The notes beneath the pieces are model-generated. The model saw only the letters and a program-made list of their open reading frames with translations, did no database searches and was not told where the DNA came from. The position numbers and the translations under genes are program-made. From CAVRUD01 sp963849635 (GTDB taxonomy: Bacteria; Chloroflexota; Chloroflexia; Thermomicrobiales; UBA6265): DNA of 64,000 nt. Where the stretch lies: contig CAWKIA010000018.1 of assembly GCA_963849635.1 (NCBI GenBank), positions 310,001 to 374,000 on the forward strand, in the 5' to 3' direction. This document shows positions 27,901 to 37,436 of this stretch, piece by piece. Each line of letters starts with the position of its first letter. Position 1 is the stretch's first letter.

Positions 27901-28839
27901 CGAAGCGCCTCCGAACGGCCGTCGACATGACGACACCACCGGTCAGTCAACGATCCGCCCGACCAGCCTGTAGGATGGTCGTGCGAGCTCTGCAGGTGAA
28001 TGGCGGCAGCTCTTTCAGTCGGACAAGACGCGACCCACGAGACGACGCGCAACTCTGGATCGGCCTCACCAAACCGGCGGGAGAGCCAGGATGTCGTGGC
28101 GAAGCGTTGATCTCATGACGACGAATGATGCGATGGTGCCGGGAGGCGCTGCAGGGTGGCAACGAGCAGCTCGTGGACCATGCCAACGCTCGCGATCTCG
28201 AGTCGTCATCGGGCGAGCGCGGGGTCCGCATCGTCGGTAATTGCGGCAACCGATGCAGCCCGGGCACCTCCCACTCGCGTTTCGGGGCCGGCCTGCGCGG
28301 CGACCCGACCGACGGGCGCGAACCGCCCGACGGCCGAGCGGCGGGAGCGGCGCACCCCCAAGGCGCGGACGAATTGTCGCACCAGGACCGCCGTAGAGCA
28401 CCCCTTCCGCCGCGAAACGGCATTCATCGACGCCGAACGCGCTCGGCCCCCCCCCCCCTGATGCCGCGGGCGCCGACGTGGTGGTCGGTCCCCCCCCTCC
28501 CCTCTTCTCCCCTCCCCCCCCCATAAAAAGAGGGACAGGTCCTTGGCGCCGACGTTGGAGGCGATCAGGCCGCTGGCCCCCGCGCCCTCGGCCCACGTCT
28601 TCCCCCCCCTCCACCCTCCCCTTGTGCCCCTCCTTTCTCCCCCCCCGCCCCCCCCTTCCCCCCCCTCGCCCCCCCCCCCCGCCACGAGACCTTACTGTGC
28701 TGGCGCGCGGGTCGGACCTTGGGCTGCGGGAGCCGCTGCCAACAGGTGCCGAACCGCAGAGACATTACCTCCCTCGAAGGCGCTCGTGCGGACTCGAGTA
28801 AACGGCTCCCGCCGTGTAGGTCACCCTCGGGCGCAGACG
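27901..28839. other. Non-coding, C-rich low-complexity region
   Basis: No supported gene. From 28440 to 28690 the plus strand is almost all pyrimidine, with C runs of 12 (28447-28458), 9 (28514-28522) and 12 (28669-28680). A 38-base repeat at 28217-28254 recurs at 31125-31168. The minus strand near 28530-28590 reads AEGAGASGLIASNVGAKDLS, which could be a gene scrap of unknown family. Confidence 0.55.
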
Positions 28840-28960
28840 TCGCCGCACCGCCGGCCGCCGATTCGAGGACGCGGCGATCGCCACGTCCGTCTGATGCCGC
28901 GCGACGAGCCGCAGTACCTCCAACTCGCACGAGGTCAGCCCAGAGAGATCGGTGCCCGGA
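28840..28960 (-). pseudogene. LuxR-type helix-turn-helix remnant
   Basis: The minus strand reads DLSGLTSCELEVLRLVARHQ then TDVAIAAS, the first helices of a LuxR/FixJ HTH domain (compare LTGREREVLRSLAAGDSDKE in the regulator at 31195). The remainder of the domain is not recognisable. It probably marks the end of a lost STAND-LuxR gene. Confidence 0.5.
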
Positions 28961-28999
28961 CCTCCGTGACGCGGCGGGAATTCGTCAGATGGTCCCTAT

Positions 29000-29140
29000 C
29001 CGCGCTGGATCTCGAGGGGAAGACGGTGTCCATCACCGACGAGCCGCCGTCGACCCCGATGACCTGGCCGGTGAGCCAGCCCGCCCCCGCTACGCACAGG
29101 AGCGTCACCGCGTCCCCCACGGCGGCCGGCACACCTCGCC
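29000..29140 (-). pseudogene. Short-chain dehydrogenase C-terminal remnant
   Basis: About 40 residues, PAAVGDAVTLLCVAGAGWLT followed by GQVIGVDGGSSVMDTV, match the C-terminal signature of classical SDRs (the (L/I)xGQxxxVDGG end). The catalytic YxxxK and Rossmann parts are absent. On the upstream side it joins directly to a minus-strand copy of repeat R1, suggesting deletion at the repeat. Confidence 0.65.
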
Positions 29141-29375
29141 AGAGCAAGGTTGTCGCCGGTGGGTCGCACCGGTGGCCGATGGGCGGCGTTGTCGAACCGT
29201 GTGGTCACCCGTCGGCGGCGTTGCCGTACGAGCTGCTCGGCGATGAGGGTGCCCTGAGCATCGGGAGGTGCTCCTGGGATGGGCGCCTCGCCTGACATGC
29301 GTCTCATACCGGAGCGGCGGGATCGTCGGGCCCCGAGGCCGCCAGCGGCGCGACGTGAGTACCGCCGATCGGATG

Positions 29376-29690
29376 TCATGATGGGGATTGGTGCTGGGAG
29401 CGCGGGAGCCCTTCGATCATCATGAAGGTAAAGTCTCCACTCTGCTGCCGAACGTCTTTGAGCGGGGCGTATTCGTCCGCGTCGTAGAAGGCGCGCAATC
29501 GCTCGCTGCTCGGGAATTCGATGACTACGACGCCGAGCGGACACGGGCCCTCGACCGCCGCCGGCGTGAGGTCGGCGGCCAGGTACGTGCCGCCGTAGCG
29601 GTCGACGAGGGGCGCCACCGCCTCGCGGTACCGACCGAGCGACTCTGGGTCGCGCACATCGTTGACGAGGACGACTGCGTATGCTGCCAT
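29376..29690 (-). CDS. DUF1330 domain protein
   Basis: A 104-residue protein of the DUF1330 (ferredoxin-like, dimeric alpha-beta barrel) family: MAAYAVVLVNDVRDPESLGR, then LVDRYGGTYLAADLTPAAVE, VVVIEFPSSERLRAFYDADE, and YAPLKDVRQQSGDFTFMMIE. The ATG has AGGAGG six bases upstream, so longer upstream frames are rejected. Members are small cytosolic proteins of unknown function. It is close upstream-to-downstream with the VOC gene on the same strand. Confidence 0.88.
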   Translation of the reverse strand: MAAYAVVLVNDVRDPESLGRYREAVAPLVDRYGGTYLAADLTPAAVEGPCPLGVVVIEFPSSERLRAFYDADEYAPLKDVRQQSGDFTFMMIEGLPRSQHQSPS

Positions 29691-29781
29691 TGCTTGCCTC
29701 CTCCATGTTCTCCGTCTGTCCACGTTGCCGGTGGGTGTGACGCGCACGGTGCGTTGGTTGTCTGTAGCGGGTGGGCACGAC

Positions 29782-30292
29782 TCACGGGGTGGCACCCATC
29801 GCCGCCAGCGCGGGTGGCAGCGAGAGCCCGGCACGTGCCGCGATACCGGCCACATCTTCGATGAGCTCCGCGTCCGACGCGTCCAGGTCAAGCGGGTCGC
29901 CGTAGGGTTGGTAGTTGTGGAGCCCGGTCGGCCAGTAGACCTCGATCATGTTCCCTTCCGGATCGTCGAAGTAAAAGGCGAGCGAACAGCCGTGGTTGAA
30001 GGCCAACTTGATTGGGATCCCGCGCGCGGTGATCTGGCGGTGGAGCGCCCGCAGGTCGGCGAGGGACGCCACCTTGAAGGCAAGGTGGCGAAACATCGGC
30101 GTGGCGAAGATCGCCAACTCGTGGTTTTCCTCCTCCGGACGGCTACTCGAGGAAGGCGGTCTCGCCGAACTGGCTGCCCTCGTCGCTGCCGCCGGTGATC
30201 GTCATCCCCAGCGCGTCGCGGTAAAACGCGGCGAGGGCCGCCGGATCGTGTGCCGCCATCCCGATGTGATAGAAACCCGTGGTCGTCGCCAC
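29782..30292 (-). CDS. VOC-superfamily protein (glyoxalase/dioxygenase fold), one frameshift
   Basis: From a GTG at 30292 with AGGAG six bases upstream: VATTTGFYHIGMAAHDPAAL (first metal-ligand His in HIG) and AFYRDALGMTITGGSDEGSQ. After a one-base shift near 30150 come HELAIFATPMFRHLAFKVAS (His), IPIKLAFNHGCSLAFYFDDP and EGNMIEVYW (Glu ligand). The paired beta-alpha-beta-beta-beta modules and ligand set fit an extradiol-dioxygenase-like or glyoxalase-like enzyme. The substrate is unknown. As assembled the frame stops after FLE. Confidence 0.8.
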
Positions 30293-30463
30293 CGTCCGCT
30301 CCTTTCGTCACGTCGCCCCGGTCGGGCAATCGTCCGTCGCCCGCCGTCCCGGCAACCCGTGTTCGGGGGAATGCTTCGCCCAGCATCCACCCGCCGGCGT
30401 CGGGCCGCCGGCGACAGCGCGAACCCGCAGGGGCGGGCGCCGGCACCGCGTCCGGCGTCGACC

Positions 30464-30913
30464 CTAGTGCACGTCCCCCGTGAACGTGCGCAGGAACAGG
30501 GCCGGCTCGGCGGTCTCATCGATCGTCCCGGTGACCTCGCCCTGGCCGCGCAGGTCGCGGTAGGCGCCGGTCCCGCCCTGGACCACCCATGTGCCGTCGC
30601 TGGTCCAGATGTTCGGCGTCGCGGTGAGGCTGTTCTCGATGTGCGTCCGCAGCGTGAACGTGCCGAGCGCCCCCTCGAACACGTAGATCGTGTTGACCAC
30701 GAAGAACGTTGGAGCCCCAATCCCGCCGAAGTTGTGGTTCTCCGTCGCGAACGTCCCCGCATCCGCGATGGCCCCCTCGGCGGAGAACGTGCCCGGTTCG
30801 CCGCGCAGCCGCGAGGTCTCGATCGTGACCGCCTCGGGCTGGGTCGCCGCGGCGGGGAGCGCCGGGACGAGCGCGAGGACGGCGAGGCCAAAGACGAACA
30901 GGAAGGCGCGCAT
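30464..30913 (-). CDS. Secreted allene-oxide-cyclase-like barrel protein
   Basis: A 149-residue protein with an N-terminal signal peptide (MRAFLFVFGLAVLALVPALP, cleavage near AAA). The mature part has the beta-barrel pattern seen in AOC-like/dirigent-like bacterial proteins: APTFFVVNTIYVFEGALGTF, WTSDGTWVVQGGTGAYRDLR, GQGEVTGTIDETAEP and a terminal RTFTGDVH. GGAGG precedes the ATG at 30913. A longer in-frame upstream ORF lacks support. No enzymatic residues can be assigned, and the role outside the cell is unknown. Confidence 0.8.
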   Translation of the reverse strand: MRAFLFVFGLAVLALVPALPAAATQPEAVTIETSRLRGEPGTFSAEGAIADAGTFATENHNFGGIGAPTFFVVNTIYVFEGALGTFTLRTHIENSLTATPNIWTSDGTWVVQGGTGAYRDLRGQGEVTGTIDETAEPALFLRTFTGDVH

Positions 30914-31194
30914 GGGTCCTCCTCCTCGGTCAGACCGCCGGCGTGGCCGCTCGCCCCGGCCCGGCGTACTCGTGCCTGCGACAAAGCATCCGGCAGACCC
31001 CGCCGCTGGGGCTTGCCGGCAGGCGGCCAGCGGGGAGATCAAGCCCGCGCGTGCGGGCGGCAGACCATTTGGGTCAGCCTACCCGGCCGCGCTCGAAACG
31101 GACATTGGGAATATGACCGAGGGGGCGCCGCGGGGTCCGCACGGTCGTCGGTAATTGCGGCAACCGATCCGCCGGACCGGACCGGACCGCGACG
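30914..31194. other. Intergenic region with 44-base repeat
   Basis: No supported gene. The segment 31125-31168 (GCGCCGCGGGGTCCGCACGG, then TCGTCGGTAATTGCGGCAAC and CGAT) repeats 28217-28254 almost exactly. Confidence 0.55.
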
Positions 31195-33723
31195 TCAGCC
31201 GAGCTGGTTGCGCACGGCGTACGCCGCGGCCGCCGCGCGCGACGGGACACCAAGCTTGCGGAGCACGCTGGCCACGTGGCTCCCGGCGGTGCGCCGGCTA
31301 ATCTGGAGCGAGGCGGCGATCTCTTTGTCCGAGTCGCCGGCGGCGAGGGAGCGCAAGACCTCGCGCTCGCGGCCGGTCAAGGCGTCGTGCGGCACAGGCT
31401 CGGGGGCGGGCGACGCCGGCACCATCATGCCGGTCACGATGGCCAAGAGTCGAGATTCGAGCGCCATGGACGCTCCGGCGTCCCAGGCGGACCGGAACGC
31501 CGCGTCACCGAGCCGCCGGCGGACACGCTCGGCCGTCCGGTCGTGCCAGACTTGGATGGTGGGGCGCAAGGTCTCCTCCATGAGGCTCCGCACTTGGGCG
31601 GATGCACCGAGCAGGCGCGCCGCGTGGTCCGGGAGATCTTGGCCGGCAGCCAGATCGGCGAGCAGTATTGCGCAAAGCGCCGCCAGCCAACGGTAGCCGA
31701 GCCGGTCGGCGAGCGCGAGCGACTCACGGCACGCTGATTCGGCCGTATCCCGATCGTTCAGCTCTTCAAAGAGGCAAAGGAAACCGTAAGAACAGAGCGC
31801 GTTACAGAGTGAACGATCGTCTTCTAGGCCTCGAAAGGCGGCAATCGCTTCCTCGAAGCATGGCAATGCCAATTTTGGCTCTCCCATTAAGGAAAATGCA
31901 GAGCCCAGCCAACTGAGCGACCGTGCAGCGCCCCAATCGTCGTCGGCCTGGCGGGCCAACTCGAAACTCGCGCGCAGGAACTGAACCGCCCGGTCGAATT
32001 CCGCCTGAGCCCGGACCGGATCTCCAAGTCGATGAAGGGCTTCCTCGCCGAGGGCCACGGCGATGTTGCCCAGCCCGCGCAGGGCCGTGGCTTCCATCTC
32101 GGGCTCATTCCGGGTCCGCGCGATCTCCAACGCGATCCCGGTCCAGGCGGCCGCCTGATCGTAGTCACCGAGGCGTTCGCTGAGGTCGCCAATCACCATC
32201 AGCGCTTTCAGGCGTACTGCACTGTCTCCTGAGGTTCCGGTCAACAAGGCGCTGAGACGGGTGTGACCTTCAACCACGCGATCGCGCACGACCCAGAAGG
32301 TCCAGAGGGCTCCGGCCAGCCCCAGGCCGGACTCGGGGTCGCCGTCCGCGGACAACCAATCGAGCGCCGCACGGATGTTCGGGATTTCCCTATCGAGGCG
32401 ATCTAGCCAGGCGATCTGGTCGGGACCTTCGAGCAATGGCGCCGAGTGTTGGGCCAGCTTCAGGACGTGTGCGGCATGTCGGGACGCCGTAACTCGAACC
32501 TCGCCGTGGGCGGTGAGTTGCTCGAGCGCGTATTCCCGGATCGTCTCGAGCATGCTGAAACGCGGCGCGCCGCTGGGATCGCGACCCCGTTGGACCAAGC
32601 TCGAGTCGACGAGCGCGGTCACCAAGTCAAGCACCACCGTCTGCTCCGCATCCGGCGGGCGGTTGAGCGGAGCGGGAGGCGAAGGACGCCGACCTGCCTG
32701 ATGGCACGACGGCCCGAGTACCGGGACCCGGCGCCGCTCTGGTGTATCCAATTCATCGGAGCCGAACCAGATCGCTTCGGCAGCCCCAAGAGAAAATCCA
32801 CCCACGAAGACGCCAAGACGTCGGAAAAGCGCTTGCTCCGGCGCGGGGAGAAGCTCGTAACTCCAGGCGATCGCGTCGCGCATCGTCCGGTGCCGCTCAG
32901 GTTGATCGCGGCCGCCGCCGGTCAGGAGTGGAAGCCGCTGCTCCATCCGCGCGAGCAAGTCCTCAGCGGAGAGCACCTTCATCCGTGCAGCGGCGAGTTC
33001 GATCGCAAGCGGCAGACCGTCAACCCTGCGACAGATCTCGGCAACGGCCGGCGCGTTCTGCGGGGTGAGGCGGAATTCCTCCTGGACCGCGCGAGCGCGC
33101 TCGACGAAGATGCGCGCCGCCCCGGAGTCACCGACCGTGTCCACAGTCGGTGAACTCGCCGGGTCGGGCACCGGGAGCGGAGGAACCACGTGTTCGATCT
33201 CCCCGGCCACCCGGAGGCGCCATCGGCTGGTGACCAATGCCGTGACGTCTTTCGTGTCCGCGAGGAGGTTCGCCAGAAAGGGGGAGGCCTCGATCATGTG
33301 CTCGAAATTGTCGAGCACGAGCAGCATGAGTTTGCCATCCAGATGGAAGCGTAGTCGTTCTTCGATCTGATGCTTGCCAGTGACGCGGATGCCCAACGAC
33401 CGCGCGACCGCCTGGGGGACGAGTGCGGGATTGGAGATCGGCGCGAGGCGGACGAATGCGATGCCGTCCGGCCACGCGGTGGCGTAACGGTCGGCAATCT
33501 CGATCGCGAGTCGGGTTTTGCCGACCCCGCCCGGGCCGGTAAGCGTCACGAGCCGAACTCCGGGACGGCAGAGCATCTCGCTCACCGCCACTGTCTCCGT
33601 ATCCCGACCGAGACAACTCGTCAACGGCGCTGGGAGCCGCGACGGGTGCGGGTCCCGGCGCGATTCCAGACGTTGCGGCACTGCCCGGATCGCGCGCCGA
33701 TCGTCCGGCAACGTCCTGGCCAT
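31195..33723 (-). CDS. NB-ARC/TPR regulator with C-terminal LuxR HTH
   Basis: An intact 842-residue STAND-type transcriptional regulator. The NB-ARC ATPase has Walker A GPGGVGKT (63-70), Walker B LMLLVLDNFEH, and LPLAIELAAARMKVL. A helical/TPR sensor region follows (about 420-770: LSERLGDYDQAAAWTGIALE, WLGSAFSLMGEPKLALPCFE). It ends in a LuxR DNA-binding domain, LTGREREVLRSLAAGDSDKE to GVPSRAAAAAYAV. The ATG at 33723 has GGGAG six bases upstream. It shares the NB-ARC/TPR layout with the TIR gene at 17781, with the output domain at the other end. Ligand and targets are unknown. Confidence 0.92.
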   Translation of the reverse strand: MARTLPDDRRAIRAVPQRLESRRDPHPSRLPAPLTSCLGRDTETVAVSEMLCRPGVRLVTLTGPGGVGKTRLAIEIADRYATAWPDGIAFVRLAPISNPALVPQAVARSLGIRVTGKHQIEERLRFHLDGKLMLLVLDNFEHMIEASPFLANLLADTKDVTALVTSRWRLRVAGEIEHVVPPLPVPDPASSPTVDTVGDSGAARIFVERARAVQEEFRLTPQNAPAVAEICRRVDGLPLAIELAAARMKVLSAEDLLARMEQRLPLLTGGGRDQPERHRTMRDAIAWSYELLPAPEQALFRRLGVFVGGFSLGAAEAIWFGSDELDTPERRRVPVLGPSCHQAGRRPSPPAPLNRPPDAEQTVVLDLVTALVDSSLVQRGRDPSGAPRFSMLETIREYALEQLTAHGEVRVTASRHAAHVLKLAQHSAPLLEGPDQIAWLDRLDREIPNIRAALDWLSADGDPESGLGLAGALWTFWVVRDRVVEGHTRLSALLTGTSGDSAVRLKALMVIGDLSERLGDYDQAAAWTGIALEIARTRNEPEMEATALRGLGNIAVALGEEALHRLGDPVRAQAEFDRAVQFLRASFELARQADDDWGAARSLSWLGSAFSLMGEPKLALPCFEEAIAAFRGLEDDRSLCNALCSYGFLCLFEELNDRDTAESACRESLALADRLGYRWLAALCAILLADLAAGQDLPDHAARLLGASAQVRSLMEETLRPTIQVWHDRTAERVRRRLGDAAFRSAWDAGASMALESRLLAIVTGMMVPASPAPEPVPHDALTGREREVLRSLAAGDSDKEIAASLQISRRTAGSHVASVLRKLGVPSRAAAAAYAVRNQLG

Positions 33724-34247
33724 GGACACTCCCAGCTTGGCACGCCTTTTCTTGGGCGCGGCAGTATCGCGGACCGCACGTGTCCGCCCGGTGTGACGGG
33801 AGACCCGCATAGTGATTGGGTGATTGCAGGACTGTATCACATAATATCCGAGTCAATGGGGAGTCGAAATTGCCGAAAAGGGCAGGGATGTGTCAACGTC
33901 GAGGGCACTTCCGCTCTTTCGGTGAAGCCGTCGAGCGGTGAGGGGGGAGTTCGGACTACACCCCCCACCCCTTGAAGTTCACGGCTTCGTTTCAATTGAT
34001 ATGCGGGAGAGCCCCATCCTCTGGCGAGGAGTGCTACGGGGAGCGGGGGCTGGCCGGCGAGCGAGCGGCGGTCAGGGCCCACGGCGAGTGGCCGTTCCCG
34101 GCGCGCGATCGGCCACCGATGCGACCCACCGGTGTCAAGGAAGTCTCGGCGAAGCGTGCTTCACCGCCATACTACCCTGTCTTGCCATCCCACCCCGCAA
34201 CTCGGTAGCCTGGATGCCATAGCTAGCTCAGTTGAAGGAGACCTTAT
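33724..34247. other. Intergenic region with repeat R1
   Basis: About 520 bases. It holds the promoter side of the regulator at 31195, and repeat R1 at 34100-34165. An AAGGAG ribosome site for the small gene at 34248 ends the region. No other gene is supported. Confidence 0.5.
34100..34165 (+). repeat. Interspersed repeat R1
   Basis: GATCGGCCACCGATGCGACC, CACCGGTGTCAAGGAAG, TCGGCGAAGCGTGC; matches 27649-27705, 29130-29190 (minus) and 39490-39545. Confidence 0.75.
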
Positions 34248-34457
34248 ATGGATCCAGTGCGACATCCGCTCGATTGGAGGGCCGACGGCGGCGACGAAGA
34301 GGTCGTGCGAAACACCGGATGGAATCTGCCCATGGCTCGCCGCGGGGTGCGTAAGGCCATCAGTGCGCATGGCTGGCGCCCGATCGGCCACGCGAGGTAC
34401 GCCGAGCTGCGTCGAGCGATCATGGCGGGTCGTGTACTCGACATTGAACAGCGTTAA
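34248..34457 (+). CDS. Small conserved protein, repeated family (copy 1)
   Basis: A 69-residue protein beginning MDPVRHPLDWRADGGDEEVV and ending ARYAELRRAIMAGRVLD. It aligns end to end with the 76-residue protein at 60255 (MDTVNHPLELWANGGY to YAQLRRAIMENRVLERDLR) and with a truncated copy at 45784. A strong AAGGAG site lies eight bases before the ATG. No known domain is recognised. The middle is basic and could form a helix-turn-helix, but in this copy it has diverged (GWNLPMARRGVRKAI). Repeats R1 and R2 (inverted) lie on either side. Confidence 0.65.
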   Translation: MDPVRHPLDWRADGGDEEVVRNTGWNLPMARRGVRKAISAHGWRPIGHARYAELRRAIMAGRVLDIEQR

Positions 34458-34642
34458 CGGCACGTTCTATCGGGCAGTCAACGTTTTTCGGCTCTCAGAG
34501 ATTATCGTACTTCTGACAAATCACTTTTGGATCCGGATCCCTCGGGCGGGAGAGTTAAAAAGACAGAGATCGCACAAACATCCGAGAGACAGTTTGGGGG
34601 GTGAGCGGTTGGCGCCGTCGTGGTGTCGATGGCTATTCGGAG

Positions 34643-34720
34643 GGTGCTTAGTGACGAATACACCCTTCGACCGATGCCCTTACTCCCCGTCCCCCATGAC
34701 AATCCCTTGTGCGCGGCTCG
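34643..34720 (-). repeat. Interspersed repeat R2, inverted copy
   Basis: On the minus strand: GCGCACAAGGGATTGTCATG, GGGGACGGGGAGTAAGGGCA, TCGGTCGAAGGGTGTATTCG. It matches 27838-27900, 23765-23816 and 41655-41710. It ends about 25 bases before the MFS gene start. Confidence 0.7.
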
Positions 34721-34745
34721 ATGCGGGCTGCCCTCGGGGGACGCG

Positions 34746-36750
34746 ATGGCTAGCACGATGGCCGCAGCCAACACGCCGCTCACCCTGCCTGGTCGGCAGC
34801 TCTGGGTCGTATTTGGCGGCCTGATCTCCGTCATGCTCCTGGCCGCGCTCGATGCGACAATCGTCGCGACGGCATTGCCGACGATCGTCGGCGACCTCGG
34901 CGGACTCGATCACATCGCCTGGGTCGTGACCGCCTACCTCCTCGCGGAAACAATCGCGACTCCGCTCTACGGGAAGCTCGGCGATCTCTACGGTCGCAAA
35001 ATTGTCCTCCAATCGGCCGTCGTCATCTTCCTGATCGGATCGGCGCTCTGCGGTTTCAGCCAGAGTTTGACCGGACTGATCATCTTTCGGGCGATCCAGG
35101 GACTGGGCGGCGGCGGACTCTCGGTCCTGAGTCAGGCCGTCGTCGGCGACGTCGTGTCGCCGCGCGAACGCGGCCGGTACCAGGGCATCTTTGGCGCCGT
35201 CTTCGGCGTCTCCAGCATCGCCGGACCGCTGCTCGGCGGTTATCTCACCACGCATCTCTCCTGGCGATGGATCTTCTGGGTCAACATCCCACTCGGGCTC
35301 ATCTCGTTGGCCGTGCTGGCCGTGACCCTGCCGGCAACGACGGTTCGTGTCCGACGAACGATTGACTACGCCGGCACCGCTTTCCTGGCGATCGGACTGA
35401 GCGCGATCGTGCTTTTCACCGATCTCGGCGGTTCGACCTACGACTGGGGATCGCCGCAGATCATCGGTCTCGGTGTGCTCGCAGTCGCGGCGTTGATCGC
35501 ATTCGTCGTCGTCGAGCGTCGCGCCGCCGAACCGGTGTTGCCCTTGCGGTTGTTCCGCAATCGGGTATTCGCGCGTCTCTTCCACGCTCAGCTTCATCGT
35601 CGGCTTCGCCCTCTTCGGTTCGGTGACCTACCTCGCGCTCTACCTGCAAATCGTCAAGGGTTCGAGTCCGACCGAATCGGGCTTGCAACTCATCCCGCTG
35701 ATGGCCGGTGTGCTGCTCACCTCGATCGGCTCGGGTTTGTTGATCACCAAGTGGGGCCGGTACCGTATCTTTCCCATCGTCGGCACCGCGGTCAGCGCCG
35801 CCGGTCTCTATCTGATGTCGCGGTTGGAGACGGACACGAGTCTCGGTCTCGCCTCCCTCGCCATGCTCGTACTGGGCCTGGGATTAGGCCTGGTCATGCA
35901 GGTCCTGGTACTGGCCGTCCAGAATGAGATCGACTACGCCGATTTGGGCGTGGCAACGTCCGGCGTTACCCTCTTCCGGTTGATCGGCGGTTCGCTCGGT
36001 ACCGCCTTGATGGGGGCGATCTTCGCTAGCCAGCTTACGTCGAACCTCGAGGAGCTTCTCCCGGACGGGAGTTCCACGACCGGAAGCAGCGGAGGACTCA
36101 GCCCGGCGGCGTTGCAACAATTACCCGACGACGTCCGCGACGCGTTCCTCGGCGCCTATGCGAACGCGATCGACCACGTCTTCCTGATCGCGGCTGGGAT
36201 CGCGGCGGTCGCGTTTGCAATCAGTTGGCTGCTCCCGGAGCACCCCTTGCGCACGACCATGCCGGGCGCCAATCTCGGCGATTCATTCGCGATGCCGACC
36301 GCCGACGACTCGATGACCGTTATCGTGCGCGGACTGGCGACATTGGGCAGACGCGACGTCCAACGCCAATTCTTGGAGGAGAGTCTGCGCGACGCCTCGC
36401 TCGATCTCAGCCCGGCTGCCGCCTGGTTGCTCGCCCGCCTGGACGAAGTCCCACAAGCCAATCTTGACGAACTGGCGAACAGGGCCGGGGTTGATCGTGG
36501 ACGGGTGACCTTGGCGCTTGGTGAGTTGCGGGACAAGGGCATGATCGAACTCTCCACCGGTGCCGACGGATCGCCCGCCTATCCATTGACGGCCACCGGT
36601 CTGGACGCGCTTTCACGCCTACGTGCCGCCGTGCGCCAACGGTTGTCTGACCAGCTCGCCGGGTGGTCACCGGAGCAACACCGGGAGCTAGCCGATCTGC
36701 TCGATCGGCTCACGCGCGACGCAGTCGCGGAACCGGCAGCCGCGGCCTGA
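34746..36750 (+). CDS. DHA2-type MFS drug exporter fused to MarR-like domain, one frameshift
   Basis: A 14-helix drug:proton antiporter (EmrB/QacA type): SVMLLAALDATIVATALPTI (motif D), YGKLGDLYGRKIVLQSAVVI (motif A), GIFGAVFGVSSIAGPLLGGY (motif C), then after a one-base shift near 35573 SSTLSFIVGFALFGSVTYLA and later helices to about 36235. It continues into a cytoplasmic C-terminal domain of about 140 residues with a winged-helix pattern (LDELANRAGVDRGRVTLALG, ELRDKGMIELSTGADGSPAY, PLTATGLDALSRL) like MarR regulators. Start 34746 has only a weak ribosome site; 34758 is an alternative. About 665 residues if the shift is repaired. Confidence 0.85.
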
Positions 36751-36842
36751 TCGAACGCCCTGGCCGAGACCGACCGGGGGCCCGCGCCCGCGAATCCAGG
36801 CAGAGGCCGGCGCACTCCTGCTTGATCAGAAGGAAGGAATTG

Positions 36843-37436
36843 ATGCAGCAACCGTTGGAACCAGCTGGATCGCTGACAATCCGCACCGACAGACTAGATC
36901 GTGGCCATCATCGCGGCGGTGATGGGGGTCGGATCGTCCTCCGCATCTACACCGAAGAAGTGAACTATCGCGCGGAACCCCTGCTCGCGGGCGCCCTGCG
37001 TCGTCCGACCTATATGGCGAGTAACGTCCTGGTCGCCTTGATTGGCCTCGCGATCGCCATGCTGGTCGCCGGAATGCTGCTCGGCGCGGTCGTCGCTGCG
37101 CAGGACGACGCTTTCTCTGTCTCGGACGTGGTGCGACAGTCGATCGTGACGATTCCGGCCGTGTGGGCCCTGGTTGCCCTGGTCCTGGCTGCCGTCGGTG
37201 CCGCGCCCAGCAGACGGGTCATCGGCTGGATAGGAATCGTCGCAACGTTCGGCCTCACGATTCTGGGCCCCACGTTCAACCTCCCGGACTGGGCACTGGA
37301 CGTGAGCCCGTTGCGGCACGTTCCGAACATTCTGGCGCCAACCGTCGACTGGATGGGATTACTTTGGATCGCGGGTGCTATCGCCGTGTTGTTGACGGTT
37401 GGATTCGTCGGCTACCGCCGCCGCGATATCATCTGA
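36843..37436 (+). CDS. ABC-2 type permease, C-terminal part only
   Basis: 197 codons. After about 30 residues of unlike sequence (MQQPLEPAGSLTIRTDRLD) it becomes the C-terminal half of an ABC-2 exporter permease: RIYTEEVNYRAEPLLAGALR, VALIGLAIAMLVAGMLLGAV, TIPAVWALVALVLAAVGAAP, IGIVATFGLTILGPTFNLPD, and a final helix with LLTVGFVGYRRRDII. Four helices remain of the usual six to twelve, and no ATPase gene is next to it. I read it as a truncated gene, perhaps after a deletion at its 5' end. It sits between two MFS genes. Confidence 0.65.
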   Translation: MQQPLEPAGSLTIRTDRLDRGHHRGGDGGRIVLRIYTEEVNYRAEPLLAGALRRPTYMASNVLVALIGLAIAMLVAGMLLGAVVAAQDDAFSVSDVVRQSIVTIPAVWALVALVLAAVGAAPSRRVIGWIGIVATFGLTILGPTFNLPDWALDVSPLRHVPNILAPTVDWMGLLWIAGAIAVLLTVGFVGYRRRDII

